Assembly: GCA_963709295.1 (NCBI GenBank)
Contig: CAVPVW010000005.1
Coordinates: forward strand, 186,001-250,000
Direction of reading: 5' to 3'
Length of the DNA stretch: 64,000 bases
From: JBGPQJ01 sp963709295
Lineage (GTDB): Bacteria > Chloroflexota > Anaerolineae > Anaerolineales > Villigracilaceae
Each line of letters opens with the position of its first letter. The stretch's first letter is position 1. This document shows, piece after piece, positions 35,155 to 42,815 of this stretch. The position numbers and the translations under genes are program-made. The notes below the pieces were generated by a model that was not told the DNA's origin, made no database searches, and saw only the letters and a list, made by a program, of their open reading frames with translations.

Positions 35155-36123
35155 ATGGACCCCATCATCATTCTTCAAGCAGGCGTCGCCACAGGAACAG
35201 TACTTCTCTTTGCTACCATTGGGGAGATTTTTGCGGAACGTTCGGGAGTCATGAACCTGGGTGTGGAAGGTATGATGTTGGTCGGGGCAATGAGTGCCTT
35301 CAGCGTGACAATTGCCACTGGAAACCCCTGGCTGGGGGTTGTCGTAGCGATGCTGGCAGCAGGTCTCCTAAGCCAGATCCATGCATTTATCACCATAACC
35401 TTACAGGCCGACCAGGTCGTCAGCGGATTGGCATTGACCTTCCTCGGAATTGGCATCAGCCTGGTATTGGGCGAGGGATTGAGCAAGGCCGGCACTGTGT
35501 CCCTGATGCCTTCCTTCTCCATTCCTGTCCTTTCGCAAATCCCGATCCTTGGCCCGATCTTTTTCACAAAACAAAATGTATTGGTTTACATCGGATACGT
35601 GTTCATTCCCTTGGCATGGTATTACATTAACCGGACTCGCCCTGGAATGCATTTACGCTCGGTCGGGGAATATCCCTCCGCAGCGGATGCGCTCGGCATC
35701 AATGTTTTCACGCAGCGTTATTTATATGTTTTTGTAGGCGGCTTGCTGGCTGGGTTGGCAGGTGCCACCATCAGCCTCGCGGTTTCCCCCGGTTGGTTTA
35801 GCGAGCTGACCACTGCCGGCCAGGGTTGGATTGCGGTCGGTCTGGTCATCTTTGCCCAGTGGGATCCATTCCGGGCGGCTTTCGGCGCATATGCTTTTGG
35901 CGCACTCCGCAGGCTCATCCTCGATATTCAAGGACCTACGATCCTGCTCGGCTTTGCCAATCCGTTTTATTACAATCCCTATTGGGGATTCTTCTTGCAG
36001 ATGCTCCCGTATGCGTTCACGATCATTGTGCTGGTGATTGGGTCGCGCGAAGCCATCCGTAAACGAATGGGCGCGCCGGCTGCTCTGGGCGTTCCGTATA
36101 TTCGCGGCGAACGCGGAAAATAG
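35155..36123 (+). CDS. ABC transporter 1 permease (YufQ-like)
   Basis: Shorter second permease of the same family. The N-terminus has the characteristic LFATIGEIFAERSGVMNLGV then EGMMLVGAMSAF, and the coupling loop LRSVGEYPSAADALGINVFT. Nine or so membrane segments in 322 residues. Begins one base after the stop of the first permease gene, completing the binding protein-ATPase-permease-permease set. Confidence 0.93.
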   Translation: MDPIIILQAGVATGTVLLFATIGEIFAERSGVMNLGVEGMMLVGAMSAFSVTIATGNPWLGVVVAMLAAGLLSQIHAFITITLQADQVVSGLALTFLGIGISLVLGEGLSKAGTVSLMPSFSIPVLSQIPILGPIFFTKQNVLVYIGYVFIPLAWYYINRTRPGMHLRSVGEYPSAADALGINVFTQRYLYVFVGGLLAGLAGATISLAVSPGWFSELTTAGQGWIAVGLVIFAQWDPFRAAFGAYAFGALRRLILDIQGPTILLGFANPFYYNPYWGFFLQMLPYAFTIIVLVIGSREAIRKRMGAPAALGVPYIRGERGK

Positions 36124-36279
36124 GAACTTCATTTATCTATTCCGACATCTTATTGACTTTTATGTGAGTTGTAAGTTGTATCGAATAGTCCCCTAGAATC
36201 TTGTCAGGATTAGGTTTTCTTGAAATATCCCCATTTGATAGTGAGATTCGGATTTTGGACAATAATCATACTAAATCCA

Positions 36280-36308
36280 TTACCAATTGTCTGACAATTA
36301 AGTATAAT
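36280..36308 (+). promoter_or_regulatory. Promoter of ABC operon 2
   Basis: TTACCA (36280-36285), 17-bp spacer, TATAAT (36303-36308). The palindrome TTGTCTGACAA lies entirely inside the spacer. Confidence 0.6.
36287..36297. promoter_or_regulatory. Candidate operator TTGTCTGACAA, site 3
   Basis: Reverse complement of site 1, extended here to AATTGTCTGACAATT (36285-36299). Located between -35 and -10 of the ABC operon 2 promoter, where a bound repressor would block RNA polymerase. Confidence 0.65.
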
Positions 36309-36338
36309 ATCCAGTAAACTGACTAAACAGGAGAAAAC

Positions 36339-37469
36339 ATGCTGGCAATCAAGAGACTGCTGCATAAGGAATGGTTCTCCCGGTTGATTGACGGACTCCT
36401 GCCGGTCTTTGCCACCCTGGCGGCATTGGGTGTAGGCGCGATTATTTTGATCTTCCTGGAAGTCAATCCCTTGGAAGCCTATCAAGCCTTATTTATTGGG
36501 GCTTTTGGCAGCCCAAATGCCCTGGCAGAGACGATTGTTAAAGCTACTCCCTTGCTGTTGGTTGCTATTGGCATTTGCATCTCGTTTCGCGGAGATGTGA
36601 TTAACATTGGTGGGGAAGGTCAGATGATCTTCGGAGCGCTCCTGGCGACATGGGTGGGTCTGACCTTGACAGGCCTCTATGGTTGGTTGGCGATCCTGCT
36701 CGCCATGATGGCGGGATTTTTGGGTGGGGCGATCTGGGGCGGAATCCCCGGTTATCTTAAAGCATATTTCAATGTGAATGAAATCCTCAGCACGGTTATG
36801 ATGAACGCCATAGCCGTGCAGTTGATGAACTTTCTTCTGCGTGGTCCGATGATCGACCCCTCTCAGGCTGAGCTGGCCTCCAAGATTCCTCAAACGGCGC
36901 GTCTGCTGGAAATATTCCGTTTGCCTCGCTTGGTTCCCACCCGATTGCACCTGGGAGCGTTGATTGCAGTGGCGCTGGCAATCCTCGTTTACATCTTGTT
37001 GTGGCGCACGACGCTGGGTTATCGCATCCGGGCTGTGGGACAAAATCCGAATGCTGCACGATATGCGGGGATCAATGTCCAGCACTTTGTTGTACTTGCC
37101 TTGCTGTTGAGTGGGGCATTCGCAGGTTTGGCTGGAACAAACCAGGTCTTTGGTGTGAACTACCGCATGATCACGGATGGTTCCTCTTCGGGTTTTACCG
37201 GCGGCGCCGGTTTCAACGGGATTGTGGTTGCCTTATTCGGTCAACTGCATCCACTCTGGTCCATCCCGGCTTCGGTTCTGTTTGGGGGACTCCTGGTTGG
37301 GGCCAATAGCATGCAAAGAGCGGTACAGGTCCCTTCAGCGTTCGTGACCGTACTCAACGGATTGGTGGTGATCTTCGTGGTCAGTAGTGAACTATGGAGA
37401 AGGAGAAGGCAAAAACGGAGGCTGGCGGCAGCAAGAGAAGATGAAGAATCACCGTCCTTCTGCCGATAA
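36339..37469 (+). CDS. ABC transporter 2 permease (YufP-like)
   Basis: Paralogue of the permease at 34029 (same NVNEILSTVMMNAIAVQLMN and AVGQNPNAARYAGINVQ loops) but clearly diverged. Nine or so membrane segments, C-terminus Arg/Lys-rich (RRRRQKRRLAAAREDEE). It opens the second transporter operon, which has a different order from the first: permease-permease-binding protein-ATPase. AGGAG precedes the ATG; the promoter carries the palindromic site. Confidence 0.92.
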   Translation: MLAIKRLLHKEWFSRLIDGLLPVFATLAALGVGAIILIFLEVNPLEAYQALFIGAFGSPNALAETIVKATPLLLVAIGICISFRGDVINIGGEGQMIFGALLATWVGLTLTGLYGWLAILLAMMAGFLGGAIWGGIPGYLKAYFNVNEILSTVMMNAIAVQLMNFLLRGPMIDPSQAELASKIPQTARLLEIFRLPRLVPTRLHLGALIAVALAILVYILLWRTTLGYRIRAVGQNPNAARYAGINVQHFVVLALLLSGAFAGLAGTNQVFGVNYRMITDGSSSGFTGGAGFNGIVVALFGQLHPLWSIPASVLFGGLLVGANSMQRAVQVPSAFVTVLNGLVVIFVVSSELWRRRRQKRRLAAAREDEESPSFCR

Positions 37470-37499
37470 TGAAAAATTACAGCCAGGAGAGATAGCATC

Positions 37500-38432
37500 A
37501 TGATTTCCGACTTCTTTACTGCGACTGTCCTGATAGGCATCCTGGCATCCGGAATTCGTCTGGCAACTCCATATTTATATGCATCCATCGGAGAAACTTT
37601 TGGGCAGCGCAGCGGCGTGCTCAACCTGGGTGTGGAAGGTCAGATGCTTCTGGGTGCGTTCGCTGCTTTTTATGTTGTTTTAATCACCGAAAATCTATGG
37701 CTGGGTGTGCTCGTTGCCATGCTCGTGGGCGCAGCCATGGGACTTGCCATGGCGTATGTCACTGTCAATTTGAATGCCGAGCAGGGGATAAGTGGAATTG
37801 GCTTCTTTCTCTTCGGACTCGGCATGAGCGATCTTCTTTTCCAGAAATTAGTCGGGAATGTGGAGACCGTCAAAGGCTTTCCGGAAATATATTTCCCCGT
37901 GCTGAGCGATATCCCGATTATCGGTGAAATTTTCTTCAGTCAGAACATCATGGTCTATGGCGCTTATGTGCTTGTGCCGGTTGCATTGTTTGTCCTGAAT
38001 AAGACAACGCTTGGATTAAAGATTCGTTCCGTCGGTGAAAACCCTGATGCCGCCGATTCGCTGGGAGTAAGCGTCGCGCGAGTTCGATATTTTACAGTTA
38101 TCCTGGGCGGAACCCTATCCGGGTTGGCTGGCGCCTCACTCTCAATAGCCCTGCTGAATGTCTTCCAGCAGAACATGACCAGCGGTCTCGGTTTTATTGC
38201 AGTTGCGCTGGTATACTTCGGCGCCTGGAGACCGTTGGGCGTTCTGGGTGGCGCATTGTTATTCAGTATGGTCAGTTCATTGCAGTTATGGATCCAAGTA
38301 AAGGGAGGCGCTATTCCTTCTGATATCGCGGTGATGATGCCTTACGTTCTGACCATCCTGGTTTTGGCCGCCACCGCATCGAAAGTTCGGGCTCCTTCGG
38401 CATTGACCAAACCCTTTGAAAGGGAAAACTGA
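37500..38432 (+). CDS. ABC transporter 2 permease (YufQ-like)
   Basis: Paralogue of the permease at 35155: GIRLATPYLYASIGETFGQR, SGVLNLGVEGQMLLGAFAAF, and the coupling loop IRSVGENPDAADSLGVSVAR. 310 residues, about nine membrane segments. Lies 30 bp after the first permease and 100 bp before the binding-protein gene; AGGAG is nine bases upstream of the ATG. Confidence 0.92.
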   Translation: MISDFFTATVLIGILASGIRLATPYLYASIGETFGQRSGVLNLGVEGQMLLGAFAAFYVVLITENLWLGVLVAMLVGAAMGLAMAYVTVNLNAEQGISGIGFFLFGLGMSDLLFQKLVGNVETVKGFPEIYFPVLSDIPIIGEIFFSQNIMVYGAYVLVPVALFVLNKTTLGLKIRSVGENPDAADSLGVSVARVRYFTVILGGTLSGLAGASLSIALLNVFQQNMTSGLGFIAVALVYFGAWRPLGVLGGALLFSMVSSLQLWIQVKGGAIPSDIAVMMPYVLTILVLAATASKVRAPSALTKPFEREN

Positions 38433-38532
38433 TTTTCGGGATAGGAGGTGCCTGCCAGTTTATAGTCTCTAATATTTCAAATATATTTTTTCTGTCACAT
38501 CGATCTTTCACATACATTCAAGGAGAAGAAAA

Positions 38533-39602
38533 ATGAAAAAGTTTGCGTGGTTTTTGAGTTTGATTCTTCGCCTTTACCCTTATCTTGAGCGCCTGTGGTA
38601 CTCCCGCGACGGAAGCACCTGCCGCGACCGAAGCTCCGGTTGAAGCGACCGAAGCACCCGCTGCAACAGAAGCTCCTGCAGCGACAGAAGTTCCCATGGA
38701 GCCGTTCCGCGTGGCGGTCGTCATGCCGAGCGCCATCAATGATCTGGCGTTCAGCCAGAGCATGTACGATGGGCTTGCTCGTGTCCAGGAAGAAATGGGC
38801 GCGGATAATTTTGAGTTTGTTTATTCGGAAGGCATGTTCGTTGTCGATGATGCCGCTGCAGCCATCCGTGACTATGCTTCACAGGGATTTCGACCTGGTG
38901 ATTGCGCACGGTTCGCAATACGGTTCCTCCCTCCAGGAAATCGCGCCGGACTTCCCGGAGACCAGCTTTGCCTGGGGCACCACCGTGGACACTTTCGGCC
39001 TGCCGAATGTATTTGCCTATGAAGCCGCCTCACAGGAGGGTGGATATGTGAACGGAGTGCTGGCAGCCACTCTTTCAGAGAGCAACGTGATCGGTGTGGT
39101 GGGACCCATCGAAACAGGTGACGCGAAACTGTATGTGGATGGTTTCAAAGCTGGAGCCCTTGCGACCAATCCTGATGCCCAGGTGAATGTGAACTATATC
39201 GGTTCCTTCTCGGACGTTGCACTGGCCTCCGAAGCTGCGACGACCCACATTTCCGCAGGCGCGGATGCCCTGACCGGTACCGCCCAGATGGTTGTAGGCG
39301 CGATCGGCAAAGCTGAAGAGAACAATGTTTTATGGTTCGGCACGCAGTCCAACCAGTCGTCTCTTGCACCCGCTGTTGTCGTTGCCAACCAGGTTTACCA
39401 CTGGGAGGGGATTCTGAATGAGATGATCACCCTCATCAAGTCTGGGACGCTTGGTGGGCAGTCCTTCAAGGCCAATCTTGCCAATGGCGGAGAGGTGATG
39501 GAATTCAATCCGGACTATGCTCTTCCCGAAGAGGCCAAGGCATTGGCTGAATTAACCATTCAGGGTATCGTCGACGGAACAGTGACGATCACTCTGCCAT
39601 AA
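38533..39602 (+). pseudogene. BMP-family binding lipoprotein of ABC transporter 2, two +1 frameshifts
   Basis: The ATG at 38533 with AAGGAG starts MKKFAWFLSLIL. One extra C near 38578 shifts the frame in the signal peptide; the expected lipobox LSACGTPATEAP continues in the next frame with an Ala/Thr/Glu/Pro spacer and FRVAVVMPSAINDLAFSQSM. A second extra base near 38891 (GGATTT-C-GACCTG) shifts again to DLVIAHGSQYGSSLQE, ESNVIGVVGPIETGDAKLY and the normal end at 39602. Everything else is conserved, and the partner genes are intact, so sequence error is at least as likely as decay. Corrected length about 356, with a BMP fold distinct from the first transporter. Confidence 0.85.
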
Positions 39603-39621
39603 TTCGTACGTGATGGAAAAG

Positions 39622-39650
39622 CCTTGCGAAGGCTTCATGCCTTCGCAAGG
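39622..39650 (+). terminator. Hairpin between binding-protein 2 and ATPase 2 genes
   Basis: CCTTGCGAAGGC and GCCTTCGCAAGG form a perfect 12-bp stem with a five-base loop; the following bases are not T-rich. Position mirrors the hairpin after the binding protein of transporter 1. Confidence 0.6.
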
Positions 39651-39683
39651 TCCGTCAGCTCTTAATATTGCCAGGATGACACG

Positions 39684-41240
39684 ATGACTGATTTAAACAA
39701 ACTTCCTTCAGGCCGTTCCAGGATTGACAGTCTGCAAATGCTTGGGATCACCAAGAGATTCCCCGGTGTGCTTGCCAATGACCGTGTCGACTTCGATCTG
39801 ACGTCCGGGGAAGTCCACGCGCTTCTGGGGGAGAACGGCGCGGGAAAAAGCACGTTGATGAAAATCCTGTATGGCATGTATCACCCGGATGAAGGGGAAA
39901 TCCGCCTTAACGGCATGCCAGTCACGATCGCGTCACCGACGGATGCCATCAATCTGGGGATCGGAATGATCCACCAGCATTTTATGCTGGTGCCTACTTT
40001 GACTGTCGCTGAGAATGTGGCGCTGGGATTGCCATCCTCCCGTGGTCCGCTCACCGACCTCGACCGTGTTTCTGAACGCATTTTGGAACTGGCTGGAATT
40101 TACGGGCTGAAGATCGACCCGGGTGCGTATGTCTGGCAGCTCTCGGTGGGTCAGCAGCAGCGCGTTGAAATCATCAAAGCGCTTTATCGCGGCGCAGCCC
40201 TGCTCATTCTCGATGAACCTACCGCAGTGCTTACACCACAAGAAGTGGACGAGTTATTTGTCATCATGAATGGGATGGTGAAGGACGGCCATGCGTTGAT
40301 CTTTATCTCGCATAAATTGCATGAGGTCGTGGAGATCAGCCACCGGGTGACTGTCCTGCGCGATGGACGCAAGATCGGCACACGTCCCACCTCCGAAGTC
40401 ACCAAGCAAATCCTTGCCAATTGGATGGTCGGCCGCGAGATTGGTTTCATCCCGGATCGAGGCAAAGTGGAACTTGGCCAATGCCGACTGCAGCTCGACC
40501 AGGTTTCATGCGGCAGCGACCGAGGCACACCCGGTTTGCGCAATGTTTCTCTGGAAGTGTGTTCCGGTGAAATCCTTGGTATTGCCGGCGTTTCAGGCAA
40601 CGGTCAGAGGGAACTGGCTGAATCGGTTACAGGTCTGCGCAAGATCACCAATGGACGCGTGATTCTTGAGGGGCAGGATGTGACAGGCTTTGCGCCGGGT
40701 GATTTGACCGCTCGAATGCTCTCCTACATCCCCGAGGAACGCATGCGTGATGGCATGATCAAGAATTTCTCTGTGGCGGAGAATATGATTCTGCGCGAAC
40801 ATCACAAACAACCCTATTCACGCTCTGGATTCTTAAACCTGAAGGGTATTGCAAACCATTCGGACGAGCTGATTAAAAAATTCCAAGTCAAGACCCCTTC
40901 CCGGGATACCCTGGTAAAGAATCTGTCCGGTGGCAATATCCAGAAGGTGGTCCTGGCACGTGAGCTTTCCCGAAATCCGCGTGTGATCGTGGCTGCCCAG
41001 CCAACCCGTGGCCTTGACATCGGTGCGACGGAATACGTGCGAGAGCAATTGCTGGTCGAACGACGCAAAGGTGCCGCCATCATGCTCATCTCGGAAGATC
41101 TCGATGAAATCCTCGCTCTCTCTGACCGGATCGCGGTCATTTACGAAGGCCAGATCATGGACATTGTCCCGCGCGAAAGCGCCACCCCTGAAAAGCTGGG
41201 ATTCTCATGGCAGGCGTCCATCCCGAAGAGGCTGCTGTAA
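39684..41240 (+). CDS. ABC transporter 2 ATPase, nucleoside type
   Basis: Tandem ATPase like the one at 32447: domain 1 GENGAGKSTLMKILYGMYHP, LSVGQQQRVEIIKALYRGAA, LLILDEPTAVLTPQE; domain 2 GIAGVSGNGQRELAESVTGL, LSGGNIQKVVLARELSRNP, AQPTRGLDIGATEYV. Completes the second nucleoside-type transporter. 81 bp after the binding-protein gene, with a hairpin between. Confidence 0.93.
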   Translation: MTDLNKLPSGRSRIDSLQMLGITKRFPGVLANDRVDFDLTSGEVHALLGENGAGKSTLMKILYGMYHPDEGEIRLNGMPVTIASPTDAINLGIGMIHQHFMLVPTLTVAENVALGLPSSRGPLTDLDRVSERILELAGIYGLKIDPGAYVWQLSVGQQQRVEIIKALYRGAALLILDEPTAVLTPQEVDELFVIMNGMVKDGHALIFISHKLHEVVEISHRVTVLRDGRKIGTRPTSEVTKQILANWMVGREIGFIPDRGKVELGQCRLQLDQVSCGSDRGTPGLRNVSLEVCSGEILGIAGVSGNGQRELAESVTGLRKITNGRVILEGQDVTGFAPGDLTARMLSYIPEERMRDGMIKNFSVAENMILREHHKQPYSRSGFLNLKGIANHSDELIKKFQVKTPSRDTLVKNLSGGNIQKVVLARELSRNPRVIVAAQPTRGLDIGATEYVREQLLVERRKGAAIMLISEDLDEILALSDRIAVIYEGQIMDIVPRESATPEKLGFSWQASIPKRLL

Positions 41241-41422
41241 AAAATCCGTAAGGCATTGTCATTATCTAAAGGTTATTAAGAATACTAACAAAACTATCTA
41301 CTTAAGGTTTAGAATAAAAATCCATCGGTTTGGTGGTCGCTGGATGTGCATCGCATCCGCGGCGTTGGGATGCTACACATCCCATCGAAAAGTACCGCCG
41401 CCTTTTCAGAAGGACACCACCT
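41241..41422 (+). other. Leader region of the molybdenum hydroxylase genes
   Basis: 182 bp without a gene. The first half is AT-rich with a possible -10 TAGAAT near 41309; the second half holds short hairpins, for example GGGATG/CATCCC at about 41367-41385. A structured 5' leader is possible but matches no riboswitch I recognise. Confidence 0.3.
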
Positions 41423-42301
41423 ATGAACCTTTGGCAGGAATATAAACAGCCGATCTCCCTTGGCGAGGCCATTCAAGCGCTTTCGACAGCCACCGGTCCG
41501 GTCATGCCTATCGCAGGCGGGACGGACTTGCTGCTGGACTTGAGACAAGGCCGCCATTCCCCCGTCCACACTCTGGTAGATTTAACTCACGTCGCAGAGA
41601 TGACCGCCCTCGAATTGAAAGGGGACGGACTCTTCATCGGCGCAGCTGTCTCCGTCAATCGCATCGCGCTGGACCCTCTGGTCCGGACGCATGCCCAGGC
41701 GTTGGTCGAAGCCTGTAACCTGATCGCGGGTCCTCAGGTGCGGAACACAGCCACCCTCGGAGGTAATGTCGCGCATGCCCTCCCTGCCGCGGATGGGACC
41801 ATCGCCCTGACCGCCTTAACCGCTCAGGCAGAGATTGCAGGTAAATCCGGCTCTCGACGCATGCCCTTCACTTCGTTGTTCCTTGGTCCCGGGAAATCGG
41901 CCATCAAAAATGGCGAAGAACTCATCGTTGGCTTCCATCTTCCTTTGTTGAAAAAGAGACAAGCCTCCTGCTTCAAGCGGATCATGCGTCCGCAAGGTGT
42001 GGCCCTGCCCATCTTAAACTGTGCGGTCTGGGTGGAACGCGAAAAGGATGTCGTCAAGGATATCCACATCGCAGTCGGTCCGGGTGCAGCGACTCCCTTC
42101 CGAGCCACACAGGCTGAAGCGGCAATGCGGGGTCAATTATTTAACGATAATTCAATAACCAAGACCATCGAAGCGATGCTCGAGCAGGTCCAGTTCCGGA
42201 CAAGCGCCCGGCGTGCCTCTGCGGAGTATCGCAGGCATATTGTTACTGGATTGTTTGGGGATACACTGGAGACCGCGTGGAACCGCGCAGAAATGGATTA
42301 A
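41423..42301 (+). CDS. Xanthine dehydrogenase-type FAD-binding subunit
   Basis: CoxM/XdhB-like flavoprotein subunit. The FAD motif VMPIAGGTDLLLDLRQGRHS is at residues 33-52, and AGPQVRNTATLGGNVAHALP matches the second FAD-binding stretch. The C-terminal CO_deh_flav_C domain ends around TGLFGDTLETAWNRAEMD. Length about 292 from the ATG at 41423 (MNLWQEYKQPISLGEAI), preferred because it starts at the conserved domain and follows AAGG; the frame extends 31 codons upstream. First of three subunits, ending four bases before the next gene. Confidence 0.9.
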   Translation: MNLWQEYKQPISLGEAIQALSTATGPVMPIAGGTDLLLDLRQGRHSPVHTLVDLTHVAEMTALELKGDGLFIGAAVSVNRIALDPLVRTHAQALVEACNLIAGPQVRNTATLGGNVAHALPAADGTIALTALTAQAEIAGKSGSRRMPFTSLFLGPGKSAIKNGEELIVGFHLPLLKKRQASCFKRIMRPQGVALPILNCAVWVEREKDVVKDIHIAVGPGAATPFRATQAEAAMRGQLFNDNSITKTIEAMLEQVQFRTSARRASAEYRRHIVTGLFGDTLETAWNRAEMD

Positions 42302-42305
42302 TGGT

Positions 42306-42815
42306 ATGGCAATCATCAATCTCATCGTAAATGATGTTCAATATTCGCTGCAATCCATCCCCGGTGAAACGCTCTCCGCCCTACTGCGCGAACGGCTTCG
42401 CCTGACGGGAACCAAGATCGGCTGCAACGAAGCCGAGTGCGGCGCCTGTACCGTCCTGGTGGATGGCGAGCCGATCATGTCATGCGTTTACCCCGCCGAA
42501 CGCGCGAATGGAAAAACGATTGTCACCATCGAAGGTTTGGCGCAGCGTGTCCACGACGAGATGAAGTTGCATCCATTGCAGGAGGCCTTCGTGGAGCATG
42601 GCGCAGTGCAGTGCGGATTCTGCATCCCAGGGCAGATCATGACGGCATATGCTCTTCTGAAGCGAAATCCCAAAGCGGATAGTGAAGACATTCGGTTTGC
42701 GCTGAAGGACACTCTCTGCCGCTGCGCAGGCTATCCTTCTATTGAAGATGCGATCCTTGCCGCTGCGCAGGCCTTGCGGACAGGCGAACCCGATCTCCAA
42801 GCCTCGGATCCCTGA
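42306..42815 (+). CDS. Xanthine dehydrogenase-type [2Fe-2S] subunit
   Basis: Small iron-sulfur subunit. N-terminal plant-type ferredoxin cluster: GCNEAECGACTVLVDGEPIM then SCVYPAE; C-terminal cluster: VQCGFCIPGQIMTAYALL and LCRCAGYPSIEDAI. Transfers electrons from the molybdenum site to FAD. 169 residues from the ATG at 42306, the standard size. Its 3' end overlaps the start region of the molybdopterin subunit gene. Confidence 0.95.
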   Translation: MAIINLIVNDVQYSLQSIPGETLSALLRERLRLTGTKIGCNEAECGACTVLVDGEPIMSCVYPAERANGKTIVTIEGLAQRVHDEMKLHPLQEAFVEHGAVQCGFCIPGQIMTAYALLKRNPKADSEDIRFALKDTLCRCAGYPSIEDAILAAAQALRTGEPDLQASDP

